Assembly: GCA_024958995.1 (NCBI GenBank)
Contig: JANXGZ010000121.1
Location: 1 to 9,462, forward strand
Reading direction: 5' to 3'
Length of the DNA: 9,462 nucleotides
Source: Methylococcales bacterium
GTDB taxonomy: Bacteria > Pseudomonadota > Gammaproteobacteria > Methylococcales > UBA1147
Shown here: in pieces, positions 1-7,356 of the stretch
Numbering within the stretch: position 1 is the stretch's first letter
How the letters are laid out: each line of letters starts with the position of its first letter
The notes under the pieces: generated by a model
What the model was told of the DNA's origin: nothing
Database searches by the model: none
Seen by the model: only the letters and a program-made list of their open reading frames with translations
Program-made: the position numbers and the translations under genes

Positions 1-78
<78 letters not shown>

Positions 79-127
79 ATTGTTAGAATGCCTACGTACC
101 ACGTGCGGCGAAAGAACGGTACATCGC
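79..127 (-). other. MerR gene to tRNA-Pro spacer, with a weak promoter candidate
   Basis: This 49-bp spacer on the minus strand could hold a tRNA promoter. A hexamer TTTCGC followed 17 nt later by CATTCT, which ends 6 nt before the tRNA 5' end, has roughly sigma-70 spacing, but the -10 match is only three of six bases. The same TTTCGC hexamer occurs in the better promoter candidate before tRNA-Val, which may be coincidence. No terminator for the upstream operon is visible, so processing of tRNA-Pro from operon read-through is equally possible. Confidence 0.25.
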
Positions 128-481
128 TTATTTAAGCAAGAGCAAGATTTCCTCGAGTTCACTACACAACTGGCGCACCAGCTGCCTGGACTGGCTGGCA
201 TCCTCTTTGACCTGATCGCTGGAAAGGTACGCCCTGGCACCGCCGATGGTGTAGCCCTGTTCGTACAATAAGGAACGAATCTGGCGAATCCTGATTACGT
301 CATGCCGCTGGTAATAGCGCCGGTTCCCTCTCCGTTTGATCGGTTTGAGTTGACGGAACTCCTGTTCCCAGTACCTCAGTACATGGGCTTTTACGGCGCA
401 AAGTTCGCTGACCTCTCCTATCGTAAAATATCGTTTCGCCGGTATTGCTGGTAACTCGTCATTGTTACTCGGTTCCAGCAT
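128..481 (-). CDS. MerR-family transcriptional regulator (short, no effector domain)
   Basis: The product is a 117-residue DNA-binding protein of the MerR family. A winged helix-turn-helix runs from about residue 18 (YFTIGEVSELC) to 57; RYW at 36-38 and the wing sequence RRGNRRYY (50-57) are typical of the family. Residues 61-85 continue the domain, and the last 25 or so residues are Leu- and Glu-rich and probably form the dimerisation coil. MerR proteins normally carry a C-terminal ligand domain after this coil. Here the protein ends at the coil and has no metal-binding cysteine pair, so no ligand can be predicted. The start ATG overlaps the end of ihfA by 17 bp; AGAAGG stands only 2 nt before it, closer than usual, which suggests translational coupling to ihfA. 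The N-terminus MLEPS-NDELP matches, from memory, the Pseudomonas protein at the same locus, which supports this start. Its target and role are unknown to me. Confidence 0.9.
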   Translation of the reverse strand: MLEPSNNDELPAIPAKRYFTIGEVSELCAVKAHVLRYWEQEFRQLKPIKRRGNRRYYQRHDVIRIRQIRSLLYEQGYTIGGARAYLSSDQVKEDASQSRQLVRQLCSELEEILLLLK

Positions 482-761
482 AACCTTCTACGCGGTTCTT
501 GAGCTTCTGACCGGGACGAAAAGTCACCACCCGACGGGCCAAAATCGGGATATCTTCGCCGGTTTTTGGATTTCTACCCGGGCGACTACTCTTGTCGCGC
601 AAATCAAAGTTGCCAAAGCTTGACAGTTTCACGTGCTGCCCCGTCTCGAGGGAGGACTTGATTTCCTCGAAAAACAAATCGATCATTTCCTTGGCTTCCC
701 GTTTGTTGAGACCAAGTTCGTTATAAAGTCTTTCCGCCAATGTTGCCTTAGTTATCGCCAT
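465..761 (-). CDS. ihfA: Integration host factor subunit alpha
   Basis: This encodes the alpha chain of IHF, a nucleoid-associated heterodimer that bends DNA sharply at specific sites in recombination, replication and sigma-54 transcription. The 98-residue length is normal (E. coli has 99). The sequence is the full HU/IHF fold: N-terminal helices (1-40), then beta strands with KLSSFGNF (45-52), and the DNA-gripping arm RPGRNPKTGEDIPI (60-73). Pro65, the residue that intercalates into the minor groove in E. coli IHF, is present, and ARRVVTFRPGQKLK follows the arm. The alpha-specific opening MAITKA separates it from HU and from IhfB. Its ATG lies 3 nt after the pheT stop, and a GAGAG ribosome site sits within the end of pheT, so it is probably translated from the pheST-ihfA message. 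The partner gene ihfB is not in the window. Confidence 0.98.
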   Translation of the reverse strand: MAITKATLAERLYNELGLNKREAKEMIDLFFEEIKSSLETGQHVKLSSFGNFDLRDKSSRPGRNPKTGEDIPILARRVVTFRPGQKLKNRVEGYAGTE

Positions 762-764
762 TTG

Positions 765-3143
765 TCAGTCTCTCAGCTTTGCATCAAATTTAGTTTCAAG
801 TTTTTTCAGTATTCTCGAGACCAGCGAATCTATTTCAGAATCCTGCAGGGTCCGAAAAGAATCCTGAAAAACTAAACTTATAGCGACACTTTTCCGGCCT
901 GATTCTACTCCAGGACCTCGATAAACGTCAAAAATTCGCACATCCGTAACAAAACCCTTGCCCTCTTGACGCATGGCCTCAACAATCGATGCTGAAGGAA
1001 TTCCGTCACCAATAGTTACAGCCAGATCCCGTCGGACATGAGGAAACTTTGAGATCGGGTTAAACTCGGGAATCGATCCTTTACACAGGATTGCTTCATC
1101 CAGTTCATAAAGCACAACGTGAGAATTAAACCCAAGTTGTCGTTCAAGTTCGGGATGAAGAACGCCAATCCAGCCAACATGCCCTCCATCAATTCCAAGG
1201 ACCTCGGCTGTCTGTCCCGGATGCAGCGCAGGATGCTGTTTTGCAACAAACTGAAAACGGAAACCCGTCAACTGCAAAAGAGCCTCGACGTCGCCTTTGG
1301 CATCAAAAAAATCAACCGACTGGGCTTTCTCTCCCCATTGATCGTCCGAAACGGTTCCCAGAACCAGACCCGCAAGGTATTTTTTCTGTTCGATTCCATC
1401 GGCGGTTTTCAGGAATTTCAATCCGCTTTCGAAAATACGAATCCGGCTTTGCTGACGATTGAGGTTTCGCTCCGCCGTTTCAAGTAATCCGCACCACAAG
1501 GAAGTTCTCATCACCGCCAGATCCGAGGAAATAGGATTCTCCAAGGCGATGGGCTCGTTCCCCGGATCGACCTTCTTCAGACGATCCGGGTCCACAAAGC
1601 TGTATGTAATGACCTCACGATATCCCCTTCCAACCAGGCTCTCTTTGAGCAAATCGGACGGCACCCTGGCCTCGGGCGATTTGGCCAGAACCGAGTGCAT
1701 AGAAATGTCGTTCAAAGGAATATTGTCATAACCGATAACACGGCCAATCTCTTCAATCAGGTCGGCCTCAATCGCGATATCGAACCGGAAACTGGGCGCC
1801 TGGACTTCCCAAGTTTCTTCGTCCCGAACGCTGACGGACATGCCCAGGCGCTCCAGGATGCTATTCATCACGCTCCTGTCGATCGAAACCCCGAGAATCT
1901 TTTCAACCCTAGAAGGCCGTAATCGGATTACTGGCCGATTTGGAATATGGGTATCGTTACTGGATTCGGTAACGGGCCCACATTGGCCCCCGGCAATGGA
2001 GACGATCAGTCCGCTTGCACGTTCTATGGCTCGCATCTGTAGTTCGGGGTCTACGCCACGCTCAAAACGGTGGGACGAATCAGTGTGCAAACCGTACTGT
2101 CGGGCTTTCCCCATGATGACGGTCGGTGAGAAAAAAGCACACTCGAGAAAAATATTGCTGGTCTCGTCACACACTGCCGATTCGCGGCCGCCCATGATGC
2201 CTGCCAGTGCAAGGGCCCGTGACTCGTCGGCAATCACTAACGAATCCACAGCCAAGTCAACCTCTTCATCATTCAGCAACAGGATTTTCTCCCCCTGTTT
2301 GGCGAAACGCACGACAATACCGTGGTCTATCTTGTCAGCGTCAAAAGCATGTAACGGCTGCCCCATTTCCATCAAGACGTAGTTGGTTACGTCGACCAAA
2401 GGACCCAGACTTCGAAAACCGCTCCGACGCAAACGTTCCTGCATCCAAATCGGGGTTTCGGCTGCCGGATCAATACCCGTAATCAAACGCCCAAGGTACC
2501 TAGGGCAAGCTTCAGGCGAATGGATGTACAGAGGCAATTGCCGGTCGTGTTCGACCACGCTGGCTTTCGTTTCAGCTGGATGCCACTCGACCTGGTTGAT
2601 GACTGCTACTTCCCGCGCAATACCTTCCATGCTCAAACAGTCAGCGCGGTTTGGGGTCAAATCGACTTCGATGATTTCATCATCCAGTTCCAGATATTCT
2701 CGAATATTCGTACCCGGTACGGCATTCGCCGGAAGGCTCATCAACCCTTCCGATGACTCGGCAAGACCCAATTCCTTCTGAGAACACAGCATGCCCGAAG
2801 ACTGTACGCCACGTAGTTTGGCTGACTTAATCTTGAAATTCCCCGGCAATACCGCACCAACACATGCAGTAGGCACCTTCATACCGGATTCAACATTAGG
2901 GGCTCCGCAAACAATCTGAAGCAGATCCGGTTCGCCGACCGAAACTTCACAGACCCTGAGCCGATCGGCATCTGGATGCTGACTTAATCCCACGACTTCG
3001 CCAACAACCACGTTACTGAAGCCGGCTGCAGCCGGTTCAGTCCCGTCAACTTCGAGGCCTGCCATGGTCAACTGGTGAAGAAGCGTTTCTCGATCAATAT
3101 CCGGTTTTACGAATTCCCTTAGCCAGGATTCACTAACAAGCAT
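765..3143 (-). CDS. pheT: Phenylalanine--tRNA ligase beta subunit
   Basis: This is the beta subunit of the cytoplasmic (alpha-beta)2 phenylalanyl-tRNA synthetase. It binds tRNA-Phe and removes mischarged tyrosine. The 792 residues compare with 795 in E. coli. Domains in order are: N-terminal B1 helix; OB-fold tRNA-binding domain (about 40-148, with HPDADRLRVCEV at 56-67 and GMLCS at 117-121); B3/B4 editing domain (about 210-390); B5 domain (about 405-475); catalytic-like core; and a C-terminal FDX-ACB anticodon-binding domain (about 699-792, KFPHVRRDLAVT). By remembered E. coli numbering, editing-pocket residues H265 (in HAFD), G318 and E334 are present, so editing is expected to work. The opening MLVSESWLREFV matches other PheT N-termini and fixes the ATG, although no clear ribosome site precedes it. 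The gene follows pheS after a 75-nt gap and nearly touches ihfA. Confidence 0.98.
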   Translation of the reverse strand: MLVSESWLREFVKPDIDRETLLHQLTMAGLEVDGTEPAAAGFSNVVVGEVVGLSQHPDADRLRVCEVSVGEPDLLQIVCGAPNVESGMKVPTACVGAVLPGNFKIKSAKLRGVQSSGMLCSQKELGLAESSEGLMSLPANAVPGTNIREYLELDDEIIEVDLTPNRADCLSMEGIAREVAVINQVEWHPAETKASVVEHDRQLPLYIHSPEACPRYLGRLITGIDPAAETPIWMQERLRRSGFRSLGPLVDVTNYVLMEMGQPLHAFDADKIDHGIVVRFAKQGEKILLLNDEEVDLAVDSLVIADESRALALAGIMGGRESAVCDETSNIFLECAFFSPTVIMGKARQYGLHTDSSHRFERGVDPELQMRAIERASGLIVSIAGGQCGPVTESSNDTHIPNRPVIRLRPSRVEKILGVSIDRSVMNSILERLGMSVSVRDEETWEVQAPSFRFDIAIEADLIEEIGRVIGYDNIPLNDISMHSVLAKSPEARVPSDLLKESLVGRGYREVITYSFVDPDRLKKVDPGNEPIALENPISSDLAVMRTSLWCGLLETAERNLNRQQSRIRIFESGLKFLKTADGIEQKKYLAGLVLGTVSDDQWGEKAQSVDFFDAKGDVEALLQLTGFRFQFVAKQHPALHPGQTAEVLGIDGGHVGWIGVLHPELERQLGFNSHVVLYELDEAILCKGSIPEFNPISKFPHVRRDLAVTIGDGIPSASIVEAMRQEGKGFVTDVRIFDVYRGPGVESGRKSVAISLVFQDSFRTLQDSEIDSLVSRILKKLETKFDAKLRD

Positions 3144-3218
3144 CGGTTTTCAGTTATTAGGTCTTGTGATTCGTTCTAGTTGACAACTGGCCGCTACTAC
3201 CAGCCCGCAGGCACGGAT
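3144..3218 (-). other. pheS-pheT intergenic spacer
   Basis: This 75-bp gap between the two synthetase subunit genes is longer than the few to about 15 bp typical of the pair in enteric bacteria. I see only short imperfect inverted repeats, including AGTTG/CAACT around position 3185. There is no T-tract, no convincing promoter and no purine-rich ribosome site before the pheT ATG. No small ORF is evident. Confidence 0.5.
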
Positions 3219-4247
3219 TTAACCAAATTGCTGCAGGAACTTCAGGTCGTTTTCAAAAAAGAGCCGCAGATCATTGATCCCGTACCGTAACATGGCCAGG
3301 CGTTCAACTCCCATGCCGAATGCGAAACCGGAATATCGATCATCATCAATGTTGACTGACTGGAACACTTCGGGGTGAATCATCCCGCAGCCAAGTACCT
3401 CCAGCCAGCCTGTGTGGCTACAAACTCGACAACCTACTCCACTGCACATGACACATTCGATATCCACTTCCGCGGACGGCTCGGTAAACGGAAAGTAGGA
3501 TGGCCTGAAGCGAACGGCCATCTCCTTTTCGAAAAAAGAGGTCAGAAACTGGAATAGGACTCCCTTAAGGTCTGCAAAACTGACATTCTGGTCGACCAGA
3601 AACCCTTCCACCTGATGAAACATAGGTGTATGGGTCAAATCCGAATCACAGCGGTAAACCCGTCCCGGAGCAATTATTCTCAACGGAGGTGTCGAACTTT
3701 CCATCACCCGGATTTGTACCGGGGAGGTATGCGTTCGCAAAAGGGTGTGGGGATCGAAATAGAAGGTATCATGCATTGCGCGCGCCGGATGGTTTTCCGG
3801 TATGTTCAATGCTTCGAAATTGTGATAGTCATCTTCGATTTCGGGTCCTTCAACTGCTTCAAAACCGGCACTCGCAAAGATGTAGCGGATTCGAGCTAGT
3901 GTCAGGGTAACCGGATGCAAGCTTCCATTGTTCTGACCCCGCCCCGGCAACGTGACGTCGATAGTTTCTGCAGCCAGACGTGCTTCTAGTTCAGCATTCT
4001 GAAACTCCTCCCGACGATCATTCAGGAGACTCTGAAACCGTTTCTTAGCATCGTTGATCTGCTGACCGGCGACAGGACGCTGCTCCGGGGCGAGGTCTCC
4101 AAGCCCCTTCATTCGGTCAGTAAAAACACCCTTTTTCCCGAGATACTGGACCCTGACATTATCGAGTTCCTTGAGGTTAGCTGCTTCAGCCAATTTCTGG
4201 GCGGCAGACACAAGAATTTCATCCAGACTGGCAGTCACTAGACTCAC
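3219..4247 (-). CDS. pheS: Phenylalanine--tRNA ligase alpha subunit
   Basis: This is the catalytic subunit of phenylalanyl-tRNA synthetase, a class II enzyme that activates Phe with ATP and charges tRNA-Phe at the 2'-OH. An N-terminal coiled-coil arm (about 1-95) binds tRNA. The catalytic core shows GPEIEDDYHNFEALNIP (134-150), motif 2 RIIAPGRVYRCDSDLTHTP (190-208), FRPSYFPFTEPSAEVDI (247-263) and motif 3 GFAFGMGVERLAMLRYG (307-323). A309 corresponds to the residue that shapes the Phe pocket. The protein has 342 residues against 327 in E. coli, mostly because of an insert carrying C265-x2-C268-x4-C273-x2-C276. I recall the same insert in Pseudomonas PheS, and it may bind zinc. The first start at 4247 is GTG, but GGGAG lies only 2 nt before it. 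A second in-frame GTG at 4238 has an 11-nt spacing and would give 339 residues. It is co-directional with rplT, 60 nt upstream. Confidence 0.98.
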   Translation of the reverse strand: MSLVTASLDEILVSAAQKLAEAANLKELDNVRVQYLGKKGVFTDRMKGLGDLAPEQRPVAGQQINDAKKRFQSLLNDRREEFQNAELEARLAAETIDVTLPGRGQNNGSLHPVTLTLARIRYIFASAGFEAVEGPEIEDDYHNFEALNIPENHPARAMHDTFYFDPHTLLRTHTSPVQIRVMESSTPPLRIIAPGRVYRCDSDLTHTPMFHQVEGFLVDQNVSFADLKGVLFQFLTSFFEKEMAVRFRPSYFPFTEPSAEVDIECVMCSGVGCRVCSHTGWLEVLGCGMIHPEVFQSVNIDDDRYSGFAFGMGVERLAMLRYGINDLRLFFENDLKFLQQFG

Positions 4248-4249
4248 TA

Positions 4250-4254
4250 CTCCC
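4250..4254 (-). promoter_or_regulatory. pheS ribosome-binding site (decides between two GTG starts)
   Basis: GGGAG is the only good Shine-Dalgarno match before pheS. It is 2 nt from the GTG at 4247 and 11 nt from the GTG at 4238. The larger spacing is on the long side but workable, whereas 2 nt is poor. The site therefore favours the second GTG, which removes three residues that have no clear family counterpart. Confidence 0.5.
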
Positions 4255-4284
4255 GGAAACCTTAAACAGGACCGCTCTCAGAAT

Positions 4285-4302
4285 CGACTCTGGATGGAGT
4301 CG
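4285..4302 (-). other. Short hairpin between rplT and pheS
   Basis: On the minus strand CGACTC, a 6-nt loop CATCCA and GAGTCG form a perfect 6-bp stem just after the rplT stop codon. No run of T follows, so it is not a standard intrinsic terminator. It could stabilise or help process the rplT 3' end, or it may be chance. In E. coli this interval holds the pheM leader peptide and the pheST attenuator; here the whole interval is only 60 bp and shows no Phe-codon run. Confidence 0.35.
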
Positions 4303-4307
4303 CCTGA

Positions 4308-4655
4308 TCAGCCTTGCGCCATCTGGGCAAGTTGCGAAAATGCTTCCTTATCGTTAACGGCGAGATCCGCCAGTACCTTGCGGTCGATATCAATGGAGGC
4401 TTTCTTGAGTCCGTTCATCAAACGGCTGTAGGACATACCGCATTCCCGCGCCCCCGCATTGATTCGTACGATCCAAAGCTGACGAAATTGGCGTTTCCGC
4501 TGACGACGGTCGCGGTAGGCATACTGGCCTGCCTTGATCACCGCCTGCTTCGCTACCCGAAAAACCCGGCTACGGGCCCCATAATAACCCTTGGCCTGTT
4601 TCAGGACCTTCTTGTGTCTGGCCTTTGCCGTAACACCACGCTTTACTCTTGGCAT
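4308..4655 (-). CDS. rplT: 50S ribosomal protein L20
   Basis: L20 is an early-assembly protein of the large subunit that binds 23S rRNA directly. The product has 115 residues (E. coli 118). The basic, extended N-terminal half carries the family signature, including KQAKGYYGARSR (19-30) and YAYRDRRQRKRQFRQLWI (45-62), followed by the globular helical C-terminal half with NGLKKASIDIDRK. In E. coli, L20 also represses translation of its own rpmI-rplT message by binding sites in that RNA. Whether that holds here cannot be judged by eye. The ATG has GAGAGAG 5 nt upstream, and the gene follows rpmI by 30 nt, so co-translation from one message is expected. Confidence 0.98.
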   Translation of the reverse strand: MPRVKRGVTAKARHKKVLKQAKGYYGARSRVFRVAKQAVIKAGQYAYRDRRQRKRQFRQLWIVRINAGARECGMSYSRLMNGLKKASIDIDRKVLADLAVNDKEAFSQLAQMAQG

Positions 4656-4685
4656 AAAAACTCTCTCAGATATTCAGATTCGAGG

Positions 4686-4883
4686 TCAGGCGTAAGGCAG
4701 CATGCGAGCAGCGCTACGAACGTCCGATGCATGCAATTCCGTACCCTGACGCAGATGTCTTTTTCGCTTGGTACTCTTCTTAGTCAGAATATGCCGCCGA
4801 TGTGACTGGCCGCACTTGAAAGAACCGGAAGCTCGTCGCGAAAATCTTTTTGCAGCTCCACGATTGGTTTTTATCTTAGGCAT
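4686..4883 (-). CDS. rpmI: 50S ribosomal protein L35
   Basis: L35 is a small, highly basic large-subunit protein. Its 65 residues equal the E. coli length. It begins MPKIKTNRGAAKRF, has the conserved RRHILTKKSTKRKRHLR (29-45), and ends in LPYA as in E. coli. A strong ribosome site, AAGGAG, lies 8 nt before the ATG. The gene starts 20 nt after the infC stop, giving the standard infC-rpmI-rplT translation module. In the enteric model, rpmI is the point where L20 exerts its autogenous repression. Confidence 0.98.
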   Translation of the reverse strand: MPKIKTNRGAAKRFSRRASGSFKCGQSHRRHILTKKSTKRKRHLRQGTELHASDVRSAARMLPYA

Positions 4884-4903
4884 TGTAAAACTCCTTAAAA
4901 CAA

Positions 4904-5425
4904 CTACTTCTTTTTTTTCGGGGCAAGCACCATCACCATCTGCCTGCCTTCCATTTTGGGAAACTGTTCTATCGTTCCAAGCTCCTCCAATTCCTTCTCG
5001 AGTCTCTTCAGCAAATCCATGCCTAGCTCCCTATGAACCATTTCACGTCCGCGGAAGCGGACGGTAATCTTGGTTTTATCCCCATCGTTGAGAAAACGGG
5101 TCAGGTTACGCACCTTGACCTTGTAATCTCCTTCGTCTGTACCAGGTCGAAACTTGACTTCCTTCACCTGGATCTGTTTTTGCTTCTTCTTGGCCGCTTG
5201 CTGTTTCTTGTTCTGTTCGAACCGAAACTTGCCGTAGTTCATTATCCGGCATACAGGTGGATCGGCGTTGGGCGAAATTTCGACAAGATCAAGATCCGCA
5301 TCGTAGGCAATCTGTTTAGCCTCATCCAAGCGAACAACTCCTGCCTGTTCTCCCTCCGCATCGATTAGTCGGATCACCGATCCGGTGATCGCGTCGTTCA
5401 ACCGGCTTTCTTTATCTGCAGCGAT
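4904..5425 (-). CDS. infC: Translation initiation factor IF-3, probable ATC start
   Basis: IF-3 binds the 30S subunit, blocks premature joining of the 50S, and proofreads the start codon and initiator tRNA. The product is complete, with an N-terminal domain (VRLDEAKQIAYDADLDLVEI, NADPPVCRIMNYGKF), a lysine-rich linker (QAAKKKQKQIQVKEVKFRPG), and a C-terminal domain with RFRGREM and an EGRQMVMVLAPKKKK ending. There is no ATG in the 5' region. The open frame after the in-frame TAG at 5438-5440 offers only ATC at 5425 or TTG at 5401. ATC has AGGGGG 8-9 nt upstream and keeps the conserved R-x-N segment (SRLN) seen in the family. TTG has no ribosome site and cuts into that segment. ATC gives 173 residues (E. 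coli 180, starting at AUU). A non-AUG start fits the known autoregulation of infC by IF-3. The gene starts 29 nt after thrS. Confidence 0.95.
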   Translation of the reverse strand: MAADKESRLNDAITGSVIRLIDAEGEQAGVVRLDEAKQIAYDADLDLVEISPNADPPVCRIMNYGKFRFEQNKKQQAAKKKQKQIQVKEVKFRPGTDEGDYKVKVRNLTRFLNDGDKTKITVRFRGREMVHRELGMDLLKRLEKELEELGTIEQFPKMEGRQMVMVLAPKKKK

Positions 5426-5433
5426 ACCCTGTT

Positions 5434-5439
5434 CCCCCT
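5434..5439 (-). promoter_or_regulatory. infC Shine-Dalgarno site
   Basis: AGGGGG on the minus strand stands 8 nt before the ATC at 5425 and within the 29-nt thrS-infC gap. A second G-run (AGGG) lies directly before ATC and is too close to serve. The position of the AGGGGG run is the main reason for placing the infC start at ATC rather than at the downstream TTG. Confidence 0.65.
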
Positions 5440-5454
5440 AGTTCGTTAATTTGG

Positions 5455-7356
5455 TTAATGGTTTCCGTTTAAATTAAACTGATTTACACACTCTTCCAGG
5501 CTCAACGAGCCTAGATCCTCGCCTTTCTGACTGCGCACGGATACAGTAGCATTCTCCATTTCCTTGTCTCCAACGATAAGTAGGTAGGGAATACGCTGGA
5601 TCGAGTGCTCGCGGATTTTAAATCCGATCTTCTCATTTCTCAAGTCTAAATTGACCCGATACCCTTGTTTTTTAAGGTTTCGGCAAACATTCTCGGCATA
5701 TTCTGCATGACGGTCGGCAATCGTCATCACTACCGCCTGGACCGGCGCTAACCATAGCGGGAAATTTCCGGCGTGATGTTCTATCAGGATTCCGATAAAC
5801 CGTTCCACCGATCCGAGTACTGCACGATGCAGCATCACCGGCACCTGTTTCGAACTGTCCTCGGCAACATAGTGCGCACCCAACCGACCCGGCATGGAGA
5901 AATCAACCTGGATGGTTCCACACTGCCAGATCCGGTTCAAACAGTCTTTCAGGGAAAATTCGATCTTGGGGCCGTAAAAAGCACCTTCCCCCGGCTGCAG
6001 CTCCCATTCCAGGCTCTTATGATTAAGCGCTTTTTCGAGCGCTTCTTCAGCCTTGTCCCAAACAGCGTCATCCCCGACCCGGTTTTCTGGCCGAGTGGAC
6101 AACTTCACCAGTATGTCCTGAAAACCAAAATCCCTGTACACCTCGAAGAGCAGATCAATGAATGCAGAGACTTCTTCCTGGATCTGCTCTTCCATGCAGA
6201 AGATGTGAGCATCATCCTGAACGAAGTTTCTTAGCCGCATCAGGCCGTGGAGCGTCCCGGAAGGCTCATTTCGGTGACAAGATCCGAATTCGGCCATCCT
6301 AATCGGCAACTCACGGTAACTTTTAAGGCCCTGGTTAAAGATCTGCACATGACACGGACAATTCATCGGCTTAATCGCATAATCCCGGTTCTCCGACTGA
6401 GTCGAGAAAATCATGTCGCCAAACTTGTCCCAGTGTCCCGATTTCTCCCAAAGACTCCGATCGACTACTTGCGGAGTCTTGACCTCCGTGTATCCGTGAT
6501 ATCTCAGTTTTTCGCGGATGTAATCCTCGATCAGTCGGTAAATGGTCCAACCCTTGTCATGCCAGAACACCATGCCAGGAGCTTCTTCCTGGGTATGAAA
6601 CAGACCCAGGGCCTTACCGATTTTTCGATGATCGCGTTTTTCTGCTTCCTTGAGGCGGTGCAGATAGGCTTTCAGTGCTTTCTTGTCAGACCAGGCAGTC
6701 CCGTAGATCCGCTGCAACATTTCGTTGTTCGAATCGCCGCGCCAGTAGGCCCCAGCAATTTTCATCAACTTGAATGCACCCAGTCGGGAAGTATTCGGGA
6801 CGTGTGGGCCCCGGCAAAGATCGGTGAACCCCCCCTGTTGGTACACCGATATAATCTCATCTTCCGGCAGGTCGTGGATAATCTGAGCCTTGTACGCCTC
6901 CCCCCTCTCGCTGAAATATTTGACGGCTGGCTGCCGATCCATGATATTTCTTTTTACGTCGATTCCCTCACCGACGATCGCATGCATTTCTTCTTCAATC
7001 CGCTCAAGATCTTCTGGTGTGAATGGCCGTTCGTAAGAGAAATCGTAGTAAAACCCGTCTTCGATTACCGGGCCTATGGTAACCTGGACGTCCGGAAAAA
7101 CGCGCTTGACGGCTTGTGCAAGAAGGTGGGCTGTCGAATGCCGAATAATCTCCAGTCCTTCTTCGTCGCGGCCCGTGATAATGGAAACACTTGCATCATC
7201 ACTAATCACGTGACCGCAATCGACAAGCCGATCATCGACACGACCGGCCAGCGCAGCTTTACCCAGCCCGGGTCCAATCGCCTGTGCGACATCCATGACG
7301 GTAACGGCACCATCAAACTGGCGCTTCGAACCGTCGGGCAGAGAGATTGCAAGCAT
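5455..7356 (-). CDS. thrS: Threonine--tRNA ligase
   Basis: This cytoplasmic class II synthetase charges tRNA-Thr and edits mischarged serine. Residue numbers here count from the alternative TTG start at 7380 (641 residues). Domains are: TGS (about 10-70, SLPDGS); editing domain with H81 and H85 (HSTAH) and C189 (DLCRGPH); catalytic core with zinc ligands C341 (MNCPCH), H392 (DDAHIFC) and H518 (VMLHRA); motif 2 RMAEFGSCHRNEPSG; motif 3 HRAVLGSVERFIG; and a C-terminal anticodon-binding domain (about 545-641, RNEKIGFKIREH). All zinc and editing residues that I can align with E. coli are present. The ATG at 7356 makes a 633-residue protein whose MLAISLPDG opening lines up with the usual MPVITLPDG start, so I prefer it. 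The TTG at 7380 would add eight residues with no family match. Neither start has a clear ribosome site. thrS follows tRNA-Val across a terminator-like hairpin. Confidence 0.97.
   Translation of the reverse strand: MLAISLPDGSKRQFDGAVTVMDVAQAIGPGLGKAALAGRVDDRLVDCGHVISDDASVSIITGRDEEGLEIIRHSTAHLLAQAVKRVFPDVQVTIGPVIEDGFYYDFSYERPFTPEDLERIEEEMHAIVGEGIDVKRNIMDRQPAVKYFSERGEAYKAQIIHDLPEDEIISVYQQGGFTDLCRGPHVPNTSRLGAFKLMKIAGAYWRGDSNNEMLQRIYGTAWSDKKALKAYLHRLKEAEKRDHRKIGKALGLFHTQEEAPGMVFWHDKGWTIYRLIEDYIREKLRYHGYTEVKTPQVVDRSLWEKSGHWDKFGDMIFSTQSENRDYAIKPMNCPCHVQIFNQGLKSYRELPIRMAEFGSCHRNEPSGTLHGLMRLRNFVQDDAHIFCMEEQIQEEVSAFIDLLFEVYRDFGFQDILVKLSTRPENRVGDDAVWDKAEEALEKALNHKSLEWELQPGEGAFYGPKIEFSLKDCLNRIWQCGTIQVDFSMPGRLGAHYVAEDSSKQVPVMLHRAVLGSVERFIGILIEHHAGNFPLWLAPVQAVVMTIADRHAEYAENVCRNLKKQGYRVNLDLRNEKIGFKIREHSIQRIPYLLIVGDKEMENATVSVRSQKGEDLGSLSLEECVNQFNLNGNH

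Noticed and set aside
1840..2382. 180-codon plus-strand frame opposite pheT
   Set aside because: It lies wholly within pheT, has no recognisable motif and a composition typical of antisense shadow frames.
4904..5401. infC starting at TTG 5401
   Set aside because: There is no ribosome site before it and it cuts off conserved N-terminal residues; ATC at 5425 fits better.
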